From: Rosa chinensis
Lineage: Eukaryota > Streptophyta > Magnoliopsida > Rosales > Rosaceae
Assembly: GCF_002994745.2 (NCBI RefSeq)
Contig: NC_037090.1
Location: 16,356,001 to 16,420,000, forward strand
Direction of reading: 5' to 3'
DNA: 64,000 nucleotides
Below the pieces are notes generated by a model, which saw only the letters and a program-made list of their open reading frames with translations, was not told the origin of the DNA and ran no database searches. Of the stretch, positions 1 to 11,954 are shown piece by piece. Numbering within the stretch: position 1 is the stretch's first letter; every line of letters starts with the position of its first letter. A program made the translations under genes and the position numbers.

Positions 1-110
1 GACAAATGCATCTTAACCACATGTAATAAATATAAAAGTAGAAATTATAATAACTTAAAACTGTGCATTTATTTTTAGCCGTCAGATTCACTTGTCCCTC
101 ACAGTCCCTT

Positions 111-147
<37 letters not shown>

Positions 148-327
148 TTTACTCACGTAAGGGATAATTTTAAGGGACTGTGAGGGACAAATGCGTCTAA
201 ACCACATGTGTTAAATATAAAAGCAGAAATTATAACAATTTAAAACTGTGCATTTATTTTCAGCCGTCAGATTCACTTGTCCCTCACAGTCCCTTAAAAA
301 CTGTCCCTCAGGTGAGCAGGGCTTTAT

Positions 328-335
<8 letters not shown>
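1..335. repeat. Duplicated small MITE next to a TA microsatellite
   Basis: A block of about 110 bases (1-110) returns nearly unchanged at 186-295. The second copy is bounded by inverted ends of about 20 bases (GGGACTGTGAGGGACAA near 173 and its reverse complement ending near 293), which is the structure of a small MITE. It sits inside a larger pair of weak inverted ends (about 146-170 and 297-325) flanked by TA or ATAC microsatellite on both sides. The first copy is cut by the window edge. No coding potential is seen. The element family is not recognised. Confidence 0.6.
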
Positions 336-361
<26 letters not shown>

Positions 362-550
362 TGACATTTTGTAAATGACTACATTGATTACTTGAGTTAG
401 TTATTGGGAAAACCATAAAGATTTATTATTGTTCCCTTGCCTAGAAATATGTTTTGTATTATTTGAGTTCTCATCTACCAAACGCCTTGTTGATCAAATA
501 TAAAATTTTGAGTTGAGCATTCAACCAAAACTATATCAGTAGTTTATCCA

Positions 551-600
551 CAGTGGCGGAACTACAAAGTTGTCACTGGGGGGCCAAAAAGATTATAGCA
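551..600 (+). mobile_element. hAT-like terminal sequence (one end only)
   Basis: The sequence CAGTGGCGGAACTAC at 551 resembles the terminal inverted repeat of plant hAT elements, and it matches the end seen at 11371 next to a hAT transposase fragment. No partner end (reverse complement CCGCCACTG) is visible downstream, so this is either a relic or a coincidence. Confidence 0.3.
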
Positions 601-784
601 AATTACCATTAGGTACAATTTTAGCACATATATTACCATTAGCATACCTTTTTTTTTTTTTCATATCCCTTGCGGTACTATAGTTGATCCATGCGCAGGC
701 CTTAAGTCCTTCCACTTTTGAATTGGTTTCTATTAACATGTAAATTACCAAATTAACCTTTGCAGAATTAGCGTGATTTAACAT

Positions 785-3035
785 TACTGACCTTCAATAT
801 CATTCAGAAGGATACTTCATTCTTATCTTTGTTCTTTTCTTTGATTGTATTTTTCTCTCTAGAGTTCAATTTGTTGGCTAATAAGTCATTCTACATCTAC
901 ATATACTGAATAGTTGAAGGTGTCAATAAGCTCAGTTTTCTTTGCCCATAAATCAATCTCTTCCCACCCATTACATGAAATAGAGAATTGATCAGTAACC
1001 AAGTGTTTCCAGCTTGAGCTGAGAAAACTGATATTAGATATAAGTAGAAAAATAGGATATACAAGCTCAAAATTTGATCATGATTAGCAATATTCAACTC
1101 AAAGTCATATAACTTTAAACACTCATCTAGTAAAGCTGAACATATAATCCCCAAAATTTCTTCAGCTTTCCCTAATCTTCTTTCTGATTGTTGTTCTGTA
1201 GGAGTCCAAGATAGCCCAGAATGCATGCGAATTGCATTTATTTTGTATGTAATTGGGTCTCTATGCTCTTATCTTCTTCCTTTCAGTTGTTGTATCCTCT
1301 TCTGTAATTGCAGCAGCCTTTCTCTTTTGTCTTTCGTTTGAGTACTTGTTGCTCCTTCCACAAGTGCTATCCTCTTCCTCTTTGCCATTGCGATTAATCT
1401 ATATATATGATATGCTAAAATATGAGTATTAACCCTCAGTAGAACATTTTTATGAAAAAATACTGACCCACAATAGCTTAATCATTAAATACTGACCCTC
1501 AGTATCTTACTCATTATCCATGTATCTAATCCTACCTATGATGTGATAGAAACATGAAGGAAACAAAAAGAAACACAGCACTCTCAAGCATAACAATCAC
1601 AAACTAGTCACACATGTTGCACCAAACATAGAGAACTAAAAAGGAACACAAGCCCACTACTCAAAAATCAAATCTTTAGTATAGATGATCAAATTTCAAT
1701 CAAGATGAGCTCTTTTTCTTAGAATACAAACATAACAGAGTAATAGTCAAGCAAAGCTGTACACATATTTCACCCAAAACAAGCAAAGCTAAGAAGGCTT
1801 GAACACAAAGCAAAGGAAAGTATCAAAAACTATGGCTATTGACCCTTAATAAGTATATTGACCCTCAGTAACTTATAAATTTCTTAGAATGTATATAAAA
1901 TGGCATCAAATTTAAAGTTACTGACCGTCAATAGGCTACTTACCCTCCTCAATACACAATCATGAGGTACAAAGATAAGAAATATAAAGAAATCATATCA
2001 TGCATCCCACATTGTCAAAGCAATGAAACATACATATGCTATAAATCAGCAGCTTTAATGTAATTCTGAAGCTATTTAACACATTCAAAGAATTGATAAG
2101 ATGACTATATCAGGCTGATCTAGCTAAATTCATAAACGGAGGCATGCCTTTACAAATGCATATTTCAAATAGGAAACCCAACTTGCCTTACACAAAATTG
2201 CTACTAAGATTACATAAAACACAGTGAATGCAACATGCACTCAGTTACATTACATCATTCCACTCAAGCGTATACCACTCACTGTTTCAAACTAATTCTA
2301 TAGAGAATTGGGCTTTGTGATTGGCGCTACTGATCCTCAATAGGCTATTGTTCCCGAATAGACTACTGACCCTCAATAGGATTAGTAAGCTGGCTTTTCC
2401 CATAGATGTATTGAAGTTTATAAATTCTTCCACAACTCAACATACATATATAGCCTATAATAATGAAAATGACCTAATCACAGACAAAAGAGCAAAACAA
2501 AATATTATCCAAAATCAGAAGTTGTCTATACATCAAAATGAAAATCAATAGCAACAAGAATGAAATAAAAAAAAAAGTAGAATAAAGCATGATAATTCAT
2601 CAAGAAAGATGATATGCTTATCAAAATACCATTGTTACAAAGCATTGTCAAAAGATTTTTTTTTAAAAAAATTACTCTCAGTAGGATACTGACCCTCAAT
2701 AGGATTAGTTCCATATATGCATCTCTAAGGAAAAAAAAAAAAACACTCGGTGCTTCAATTTTCACCTAATAAATAGATGATAAACTCAATCTAAGACTGT
2801 AATTTTATAACAAAGCACAAGGATTAGTATATGAACTAAAATAATCAACCGACATTTGAGACCCTAACTTTCTATGAATCGCATGAGCAAAAGAGATAAA
2901 GATATCTACAAAATTCAACAAAAATAGCACAAAAATCAGAGGCTATAAGTACTGACGACCCTCAGTAACTAGAATTTTCTTAGGTTACTGACCTTTAAGG
3001 CATCAATCTAAGCTACTTACCCTCAACAGGCAACT
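785..3035. repeat. Dispersed degenerate 15-base motif, non-coding
   Basis: A motif close to TACTGACCCTCARTAGG occurs about a dozen times on the + strand. Examples start near 785, 1428, 1461, 1490, 1838, 1857, 1919, 2328, 2363, 2674, 2687, 2950, 2984 and 3011. Spacing is irregular, so this is not a tandem array. No convincing gene is visible in the interval: its short open frames contain no recognisable domain. Dense short motifs of this type can be subterminal repeats of DNA transposons, but ends and target duplications are not identified. Confidence 0.5.
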
Positions 3036-3713
3036 GACATCCAAGCCCTAGCCTCTCCGCGCCTAGCATCCCAACCCAGCCTTTCCGCACCTAGCTTCGC
3101 CGCCTCGCCTCACCAGTCCTAACTTTGCCACCAGCCTCCTAGCTTCATTGTTGACCCTCACCGCCGAGCTTTGAGAGGCTTAGTTTCGCCGTCTTTCTTC
3201 TCCAGAATGGAAGATAGGTTTTGATTTTGGGAGAAATGGATTGGATGGGTTAGGTTTTGGGAGAAAACATAAATGAAGATTGTGACAATTGTAGTAATTA
3301 ATTAGAAGTTGCTGTGCCCTTTTATTTTTGTGTAGACGGTATAATCACCGTATGGGTTACAAATTTTGAATCTTGCTTGTGGTAATGAACTATAACCCAT
3401 TGTAGTTATTGGTAAAAAGCTCAAGAGATTAACAATTACAAAGTTTTCTATCTGTGATGTTTTATATTATAAACAAAAAAAAGGAAATTAGCTAAAATAG
3501 GAGTAAAGTGATATGTATAAAAACATTTAGGGGCCGTGACTACTTACCCAATTTTAGACTCAAAATTGCCTACTTACTCCACTAAAAGTTTTTTAACCAC
3601 ATCTACCCAATCTAACAGTGTGCGACAGTATTGCCCTCATACACTCTCTATCTCCGGCGGTCAGTGTAAGTCCGAGAAGACCATCACTACCCAAATCTCC
3701 TGAGTCTACTGTT

Positions 3714-4559
3714 ATGCAGCCTTTGCCTTCACAGCCACAGCCAGCAGAGCCTCATTATCCGACTCCATTTGGTTTCGAAACGGTGTCTCGTTCCCCATCT
3801 TCGTCGCCACCGGTGAGACTACTGGAGAATATTCCGGAATCCTCACCGAGAAGGTCGAGCGTTTCGCAGCAGAATCTGCGGTCTCCTTCGTTGAGTCCAA
3901 TGTCTTCGCTGGAGAGAGCTGTGGAGGAATACCCATCTGCATCTTCGGATCGAAACCCAGCCGGGTCTCCTTCAATGTCTTCACTTACTTCGTCGCCGGA
4001 GAGAGATTTGGAGAAGGAGGCAGATGAGTCTCCAAAAGTTTCTGTCTTTTTGAATCAAAGTTCTCCAATTTCTTTACCACCAAAAGCTTCAGCGTTTTCA
4101 CTATCTTCAAGTTGCTCATCTTCACCGGATATAGTATCAAATGCTTCTGATGAAAAGGCCAAGTCTTCTTCAGATGGGTCCATGTCACCAGAGAGAGGTT
4201 TGGAGAAAAGCCCAGTTGCATCGCCAAGAACTTCAAATGCTTCTGATCGATCATTTATTCATTTGGATCCAAAGAGGCAGTCTTTTTCGTCAGCTTCTTC
4301 TGTGTCTTCTTCACCGGAGAGAAAGTTGGGGAACAATTCAGATGCATCATCGAAAGTCTCCAATGTTTCTAATTGTATTGAAGAATCTTCATCTAGACTT
4401 AATGGGGCTTTGAAGATGCCTCTTTCGATACCGCCACCTCCTCCGCCTCCACTGCCTCCTTCACTAAGACTGTGGGAGACTCCAAGTCCTAAAACAGTGT
4501 GTGACAGTATTGCCCTCATCCAACAGTGTGTGACAGTATTGCCCTCATACTGGGGGTAG
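3714..4559 (+). CDS. Captured formin (FH1-region) open frame inside a Pack-MULE
   Basis: The frame is open without ATG from 3618, and the first ATG is at 3714, giving about 281 residues. The product is rich in Ser and Pro, with repeated SPERxLE and SPxxSSLS motifs, a run of nine prolines near the end and a RLWETPSP motif. Plant group-I formins have this Ser/Pro-rich linker, polyproline FH1 and W(E/D)xP motif just before the actin-nucleating FH2 domain. FH2, the membrane segment and the extracellular part are all absent, so the piece cannot act as a formin. It looks like fused linker/FH1 sequence captured by the transposon. A sequence of about 25 bases encoding CDSIALI flanks it on both sides. 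Expression is unknown. Formin origin is likely from composition and motif order, not from alignment. Confidence 0.6.
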   Translation: MQPLPSQPQPAEPHYPTPFGFETVSRSPSSSPPVRLLENIPESSPRRSSVSQQNLRSPSLSPMSSLERAVEEYPSASSDRNPAGSPSMSSLTSSPERDLEKEADESPKVSVFLNQSSPISLPPKASAFSLSSSCSSSPDIVSNASDEKAKSSSDGSMSPERGLEKSPVASPRTSNASDRSFIHLDPKRQSFSSASSVSSSPERKLGNNSDASSKVSNVSNCIEESSSRLNGALKMPLSIPPPPPPPLPPSLRLWETPSPKTVCDSIALIQQCVTVLPSYWG

Positions 4560-4724
4560 TAGACATTTTATTGGCCCCCAGTAGACTTTGATACGAGGGA
4601 TAGGGATCACTATAGTGTGGTGTTTTGATAAGTTACATGTTGTTTTCTGTGTATTAAAGTCAAATTATCTGTGAATCCTACAAAAAGGTGCATTTTTGGT
4701 GGTCTATTGGGAGGCAGTAGAGAC

Positions 4725-4935
4725 ATTGGACTTTGTATTGGGGGGCAATAATATGATTATTGGGAGGCAATAATATGATTATTGGGAGCCAATAATATGA
4801 TTATAAATTGATCAATTGTGCCTGTAATGTATTCATTTTGGTTTTGGGAGTTCATACAATTCACTGGACGACAATAATATGATTATTGGGGGGCAATAAT
4901 ATGATTAATGGGGGGCAATAATATGGTTGCTGGAT
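4725..4935 (+). repeat. 22-base tandem repeat within the Pack-MULE
   Basis: About six imperfect copies of a unit like ATTGGGGGGCAATAATATG lie between 4725 and 4935. One interruption, at about 4808-4865, separates the first group from the last. The array is non-coding and lies in the 3' half of the Pack-MULE. Confidence 0.75.
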
Positions 4936-5243
4936 ATTATTAGGGACCGGTCGCCTAATTCCTGTCACCGGTCGTCGGATTCCGGTCACTGTCACAGTTC
5001 GCCGGATTCCGGTCACCAGTCGCCGGCGCCCTGCCACTGGTCACCGGAGGCTGGCAAGGTGGAGGATGACTTCTCCCTCTAAGTGAAAAAGAATGAGAGG
5101 GCAAAAAAGTCTCAAAAAAATAAAAAAGAATTAATTGGGTAAAGGGGTTAGTTTTGGATAAATGAGGTTAAAAAACAGTTGGTGGAGCAAGTGAGCAATT
5201 TTTAGCCTAAAATCAGGTAAATGATCATTTCCCCAAACATTTA

Positions 5244-7316
5244 ATGCCATAGATTATGAAATTCTAAACCATATGGTTTCTCACCTCATTCAATTACAAT
5301 TTATTTAAGGAAAATATAAATTAGATGGTTTCTTTATTCTTGTATTAAATGAGGGGGCCATGTATAAAACTTTATTGTGCTTATCTAACTATTTATACCG
5401 GTTGGTGAGCTGTGAGCTATTGGTAAATTATAATTCTAACATTGTAAACATATAAGGGTAGGGTGCGCTAAGGCTAAGGGTTAAAAAAAAATTTAAAAAA
5501 ATTATTAAAAAAAACTATTTATACATTATTATCAAATAATATAAGAAAAATATGATTATTTTTTTCATCTTCCAATACATAGATGTCTGTTTTAGTCATT
5601 TAAACTACCTATAATATCTGACTTAAAATATAAAATAATAAGCATGTATATGTTGTAGTTATGGATGTGTATTTAAAATTTCTCGTTCAATTTATATATA
5701 GTTTTAGTTTACATTTCTTTTAGAAAGAAATGAAAACAATTTATTATCGTTTTTTTTTTTTTGAGAAACAATTTATTATCGCTTTCTACCCTAGGTTTTC
5801 AGTGTGTCATTATTTTGTTTTCTTTTAATTTTATATTTATCTCTGAACTCTATGTTTAATCCTTTTTTGGATTTATTAAGGAAAATCAAAACCAACAAAC
5901 AAAAAATGTGAATGTTAGTCATTTTTGGCATACTGCAATTAATATCCTAGTTTTGGACCGTTGATAAGTCATAGAGTGTGAATTTGGCATTAAACATTTA
6001 TAACAAGCTGCAATTTTCCAAAAGCTTGTACTGACTTTCTCCAAATTTAGTCCAGATTTGCTTAGAACCTCGTAGACTATAGGGATTAGTCACAAAAATT
6101 TCAACCTTAATTAGGAGCGGTATTGGTTTATGTTACTGTTATAATGTGATTTTCCAAAAGCTTGTACTGACTTTCTCCAAATTTTGTCCAAATTTGATTA
6201 GAACCTCGTAGACTCTAGGGATTAGTCACAAAACTACAACCTTAGGAGCGGTATTACTTTATGTTACTGTTATAATGTGATTGTTATTCGATCACATCCT
6301 CTGTACTTTATTTGGTGTTCATATTTGAGCGGTCAAAAAGTCATACTATATATAAGCTATAGGGAAAGACGATTAAAATAATTGCATCTTAGATTGGTCC
6401 AGTTAATAATTCAATTAAGACTCCAAACTCTGAAGTCCCCAACCTTTTGCCCTACTAGAAAAGCGAGAACATGAAATGATGACCATTGATGAGGTACATG
6501 CAGTGTGAACTTTGGCCTTTCAGGGTTTAGATTATACGATGATAATCGAGGGCCTGTATCAGAATCGTGCTTCAATTGGTTTCCCTGTACTTAAAACAAA
6601 AAAGAACGATCAAAATCTCTTCTTAATTCATTCTAAATATATATATATATATATCTCTTCTTAATTACCCTTTGGTGGAAATTAGGTCAAATCTGTTAAC
6701 TGGTTTATATAATCACTTATTACTTTTCAACCTTGCTTCCCGATGAAGAGCACGTCCTCAACGGACTCAAGAATTAGGCCTCAACAATATAGCAATCTAG
6801 AGGAATTATTTATATGGTTCGAACAAACCTTATGCACTTCATTAGAACACATTCGTAAGTGATTAGCTATTGTAGTATGGAACTGTCTTGACGATCAACA
6901 TCTAAATTATAGTCCAATTAGTTGTCTATTATAAATCCAATTTCCAAGTTAGACATGCAAACAAACCCTAAACGAGATGGGAAAACTTTGAGTTTCTAAC
7001 ACACCAATTAGCTTGTAAACTAAAGAGATATATTGCTATGACAAGGGAGGCAGGATCGATGCAAATGTAGTAGTTTAGTGAAAATATAAATATATTGACA
7101 CACATTATACATGTAGGATGGATGTAGAGAACTAGAGGAGGCGTCCGAAAAGAAAACTTATGTTGACTTTTCCTTGTAAGACACCATGCTCATGTAATTT
7201 AGAAATCGTAACAGTTCATTATTTTAACTCTACATTTCTTTACCATCCTGCGGCAAAGAAACCAACTAAAACAAAAGGCAATTGATCATATAAATTTGTA
7301 AATACTGTAGGTTGAA
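5244..7316. other. AT-rich intergenic sequence without a visible gene
   Basis: No open frame with recognisable content is seen on either strand. The stretch holds poly(A)/poly(T) runs, a short (TA)n at about 6639-6652 and a 136-base tandem duplication that is listed separately. Confidence 0.6.
6014..6281. repeat. Tandem duplication, period 136 bases
   Basis: The segment 6014-6149 is repeated directly at 6150-6281 with a handful of substitutions and one short deletion. Both copies begin TTTTCCAAAAGCTTGTACTG and end with GTTATAATGTGA. It is non-coding. Confidence 0.9.
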
Positions 7317-7325
7317 TAAAATTAA

Positions 7326-8178
7326 GGGAAAAATGCACCAATAGTGTCTGGAGACTCTGAGGACTGTCAAAATGATTGGACTTTGAATCTTATCAATGTG
7401 ATACCTGGACTTCTATTTTGTTGTCAATGTTGTACCTATGCCAACTTTCCATCACGGTGCCGTTAATTATGACCACGTGTGACACACGTGGGGTGCAAAA
7501 TGAGGGCAAAATAACTTTTTCTCTCCATCAAATTCTGAATGCATTAATTCAAAATTAAAAATAAAAACTAAATAATTATTACATTAAAAATAAAAGTTGA
7601 ATAAATTTTTTTGCTTTGTTCTATTACCCAATCCAATACACTCTGACCATGAATCAAAAACTAAAAATCAAAACTTCCCTGACCATGAAATTCAAAGAAA
7701 CCTATGCATTATGATCTTCTTCAATTTGGATTTGGATTCTTTAGGAATATATTAGAGTTAATTCAAATTTCATTTGGATTTGGAAATATACCCACTGAAT
7801 CTCCTCCCGAAACTCCATCTCCAAATCTAGCTTAGCCACCTTTCCTCCTCCACGACCACTCCCACCTTAGTGACAACGATCAAGATGAAGTATTTGAACC
7901 TAGCAATTCTTCATGTTTATCCTCTTAAACCCAAGCAAAATGCCAAAAAAAAAAAAAAATCCCAGCAATTGTTCATGTTCATCTTCTTAATCCCAGCAAA
8001 CCCATTTGAGCTTTCGAAAGACGAACCCATTCCAGCCATTGATCTCAAATTGAACAAACAATCAAGAGGGTGATTTTGGTGCCCTTCTTTGTGTGCAGAA
8101 CGTGGCTGAGCAACATCCATGAACTCCATTCAAGTTTACACACAAATTCAGCAAACCCAACCCAAAAATCAAATTCAC

Positions 8179-8235
<57 letters not shown>

Positions 8236-9161
8236 GATTCAACAAATCCACAAATTCACGTTTACACAATTTCAGATAGTAAAAAACAACCTAATACCTA
8301 GAAGGCTAGAAATCAAAAGGGTTTAGCTAAATAGCTTTAACAATTTCAATTTGGGTTTTATGAATTGGTTATCAGAACACCTATTTAACATCGGTGATTA
8401 GGTATTTTGGTAGACTCACTGATCAAGCCATCAAGGGCCAAAGACAGAGCCAGAGGAGGAGGAGAATAAGAGAAGTGATCTGGGGCAGTAGTCGGTGGAG
8501 TCACTGATCAAGCCATCAAGCCATCAACTCATCGAGGGCCGAAGAAGGAGAGGAGAAGAAGAAGAAAAGAAGAAACCTGGAGCTTTAGTTTACTGCTGGA
8601 GTTGGAGGTGAAGGCCTGGATCTCGGAGATGGAGAGGAGTAGAAGAAGACGAGAAGAATCGATGGTGGGGCTTAAGAAAGGGAAAGAGACTTCAAAAAAA
8701 AAACATATATATACACCTCCTTTTTTTTTCCTGCCCAAAAATCTCGGTAGGGCTCAAGCCCTACCGGAATATGGCTGGATCTGCCCCTGGTTGTTGATGG
8801 AGGAATCGGCGAGAGAAGTCACGAGTGGTTGATCGATGGGAGAGGAAGAAGACGAGAGGTGGAGGGGTAAAAAAAATTAATTAAAAGAATTAAAGGTAAA
8901 TAGATCCTTTTTATTAAAAAGGGTAAATTTCGCAAACAGTACACCAAGTAAAGACCACTAATAATTCTTATACACAAAGTTTCAAACCAAACACTTCGGT
9001 ACACGAAATCTGAAACTCGACCCACTATCAGTACACGACGTCAATTTTTGACACCAAAATGTCCATTATGCCCTCAGTTCTTTTTTTTTTTAATAATTTT
9101 TTTTTTCTGTTTTTTTTTTACAGTCCTCAAAGTCTCCAGACACTATTGATGTATTTTTCCC
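7326..9161. mobile_element. MULE-like non-autonomous element, 1.84 kb
   Basis: A perfect 9-base target duplication, TAAAATTAA, lies at 7317-7325 and 9162-9170. The inverted ends are about 44 bases: GGGAAAAATGCACCAATAG on the left, matched by the reverse complement of the right end with a few changes, both running to GAGGACTG. The interior holds a (CA)n run at about 8184-8232, purine-rich sequence and what look like ends of other elements (8745-8790 and 8918-9080). No transposase or recognisable host domain is seen. Confidence 0.85.
8184..8233. repeat. (CA)n microsatellite
   Basis: About 24 uninterrupted CA units lie inside the MULE-like element. Open frames across it on both strands are repeat artefacts. 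Confidence 0.95.
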
Positions 9162-9170
9162 TAAAATTAA

Positions 9171-11370
9171 TTAATAAGACACAAGCAAAACGATTAAACA
9201 ACTTCTGATTTAATTTGCAACAATTATTCTTGGTGGAGGTCTCCATTACTGTTGTTGGGAAGGTTTCGAAGAAAAAAGGCCATCCTCGTAGTCATTGGAA
9301 TAAAGTCAATAAACCCAAGGCTACAAAGGGGCTAGCTGTGGGCCTTGCTGTGGAGAAGCTAGAGGTGAACACCCCCTCCCAAGGGCTAGTGTAGCAGCAG
9401 CCCTACACTATCTTAGAAGCTTTGTTGTGATGTTTGCTGAGATGTACACAAAGATGGTCTTAGATGTCAATGCTTCATGTCAGCTGTTTTGTTTGAGATG
9501 GTGTAGGTCTGCGGTCTTTTTATTTTTATTTTTTTTATTAATAATAAAGGGCTAGTGCGGTCTTTTCTTTTTCTGCTTTTGTTTTTTGTTTTTTTTTGCT
9601 TTTGAATTTGAATAATTTTATGTGGCCTTTAAGATGTAATTTGAGTGATTCTTTGATCCCTCTAGCTTGACGGAGAGACGTTGTCGATTTTAATGAAACA
9701 TGATTTAGTTCTTCTAAAAAACATGCCACAAACTACCTTTTTGACGGACCTCCCCTTCAGAACAAGACTATAGCTAACCATCCTAATCTTTTGCACCACA
9801 AACTTTAAAAACAAAAATAGATAACAAATAATTTAAAATGATCACATTATTGTCTACAAAGTCAAAGTATCACAGGAAAAGATAGAAAAGAAGAGCAGTG
9901 AGTCCAATATATTCCAACATTTTGGCAAAGATCTGGCTCAGTTTCGGCATCATGTAACTTCGCCTAGCTTGGTCCTGACTCATGCATGCACGTTATTTGT
10001 TTATATGGTATGGACTGTAAAATTGATTATGACACTTACAAAACCATGTGGTTATGTCCTTAAAGTAATATATACAAATTTGGACGCATTGCATTATTGT
10101 TCTCAGTCTTTTGAGAGTTACATTTTTTAAATCTTTGTAAAGTTGGATTATATGTAAATAAAATTAGTATTCATGGCTGACATAGATATGCTTTTGATTC
10201 GCATATTTTGCTTGCCGGTGTGGAGTTCCCAATTAAATTGATTGTGGTCTGAAGATAATTTCAGACTTTGATATATGTGGACCGGTCAATGTTTGTAAAT
10301 TTGAAAATAGGAGACAAAAACAAAGGTCACCATCGACTTGATTTCTTATTCCTCACGTAATTAAGTGATTGAAAATGTGCTTGGGGCTTTGGCCGCTTTG
10401 CTGTCGTTAAACCTCCCACCTAACAAGCAATGGGATTTGACCTTTGTTCTGAGACTTGGATCCATTATTAGAATGAAGTGTTAATTTCGCTCAAAGTCAT
10501 TTAGTCGGTGTTTGTTTATTTTTTTCCTTCTCGACTCAAATAATCTTCTTCTTTTTTTTTTATTGGCAAAGTCAACAATCTATTGATATGACGGCTTTTT
10601 TCTGTGTTTGCTAATGTAATAATTTTTCACAAATAATTGGAGTGCAGCACTCACGGATTTCGAGTTTTCATGATTTATAGATTTCAAATTTTCATGTCAA
10701 TATTAAGCATCTCTTTCTGTTCATATTATGCTTGCAACATAAGGTGAAAAATAATTTAATTAAAGTGGGAAAATGTGATCTTCCTAAAACAAATGGTTGA
10801 CAATGCAATGCAATACGTAGCTTAGCTACTTGTTGAGATTTTAAGATGGAGAATAATTGTTGCTGAAGATCAAACCAGCTTGAATACTCTTCCTCTTAGT
10901 TTATAGATCGATCTGCTTTAGTTGTTATCCATCTCACCTAACAAACACATGCATGCATGATGCAATTTTTTCTGGGATTAATGATTCCTTGACAAGTCCT
11001 AACACACAACTTTGAAAGTTTAAGTATTGGCTTAGCAGTTTGTAAATTTTTAACATGTGTATTGAACTAGTTGATTAAGATTAAGTGTTAATGATAATCA
11101 GCCATGCTATATGCTTCTAATTAATGAACCATGTTTCTCTATACTGCAGTTGACAATGAAGTTCCAACCATAACAATCTTTTAGTTGAAAATCGATCTGA
11201 AGTCAACAATACCATTTTTTGGTACAACAAATATATTCCTTTCGGGGTTTTGCCAGTGTCTCGATCTATTTCTGCAACAACTTGTATAGGGATCAAGTAG
11301 ATAGAACTTAGAGCATAGGTTTTATACTTGGCTAGGTTTGAAACCTCTTAAAATATACTTTAGTAGCTGG
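9171..11370. other. Intergenic sequence with a possible retroelement scrap
   Basis: At about 9235-9393 a frame of roughly 50 codons reads a Lys/Gly-rich peptide (VGKVSKKKGHPRSHWNK) and stops at TAG. It is followed by T-rich, AATAAA-containing sequence. This could be a scrap of a non-LTR retroelement, but the assignment is weak. The remainder (9700-11370) is AT-rich with no supported gene. Confidence 0.3.
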
Positions 11371-11422
11371 CAGTGGCGGATCCAGGATTGAAAATTTTGG
11401 TGAGGTAGGATTTCTTAAACAA

Positions 11423-11452
<30 letters not shown>

Positions 11453-11453
<1 letters not shown>

Positions 11454-11845
11454 GATCCTATCCAGAGCGGAGCTCCGCTTTGAAATTATTGTGTGAAGTT
11501 CGAGTTTTCGGTCACTTTTCGGTCGCATATCTACATCTCGACCGTTCAGTTTTTAGGTACTACTGTATAGATCATCTCTGCAAATTTTCAGCTAAATTGA
11601 TGATCGTTAAGGTATCTAACTTGCTTAAACCAATGGATGGACTGAATCTGTCAACCTGAACCGTATTAGCTTTAAAGTAGTTATCAATGCCTTAACGATC
11701 ATCAATTTGGCTGAAAATTTGCAAAGATGATCTATAAACTAGTACCTAAAACCTGAATAGTCGAGATGTGGATATGTGACCGAAAAGTGACCGAAAACTC
11801 GAACTTCACACATTAATTTCAAAGCGGAGCTCCGCCCTGGATAGG

Positions 11846-11848
<3 letters not shown>
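11453..11848. mobile_element. Hairpin MITE, family A, copy 1
   Basis: The whole element of about 395 bases is one long imperfect palindrome. Its ends read GATCCTATCCAGAGCGGAGC, and the arms contain a shared core (TTTTCAGC/TAAATTGATGATCGTTAAGG). It is flanked by (AC)n/(TA)n on the left and (TA)n on the right. Related copies occur at 15.97-16.30, 16.71-17.11, 32.97-33.36 and 33.38-33.77 kb. Confidence 0.85.
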
Positions 11849-11876
<28 letters not shown>

Positions 11877-11954
11877 GGAGAATCTTGACGATGAAAAAGA
11901 ATTTTATTAATTTAAAAAAAAAAATACACCTAATCAAAAGGGGGGGGGGGGGAC

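Larger units (their letters stand above)
3530..5234 (+). mobile_element. Pack-MULE carrying a formin gene fragment
   Basis: The element is bounded by a perfect 9-base target duplication, AAACATTTA, at 3521-3529 and 5235-5243. Its terminal inverted repeats are about 80 bases long (3530-3610 and 5155-5234) and start GGGG. Shared blocks include AAAATTGC and GTTTTTTAACC. A 9-bp duplication and long TIRs define Mutator-like elements. There is no transposase; the cargo is a formin-derived open frame, a 22-base tandem repeat and a CCGG-rich block (4940-5050). It is therefore a non-autonomous Pack-MULE. Boundaries are seen directly; the superfamily is inferred from footprint and TIR length. Confidence 0.9.

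Noticed and set aside
4141..4519. Alternative frames on both strands inside the formin piece
   Set aside because: The Ser/Pro-rich formin frame explains the region. The others are shadows with no recognisable content.
8045..8301. Open frames over the CA repeat (His/Thr-rich and Cys/Val-rich)
   Set aside because: They are created by the dinucleotide run, have no flanking domain and lie inside a transposon.
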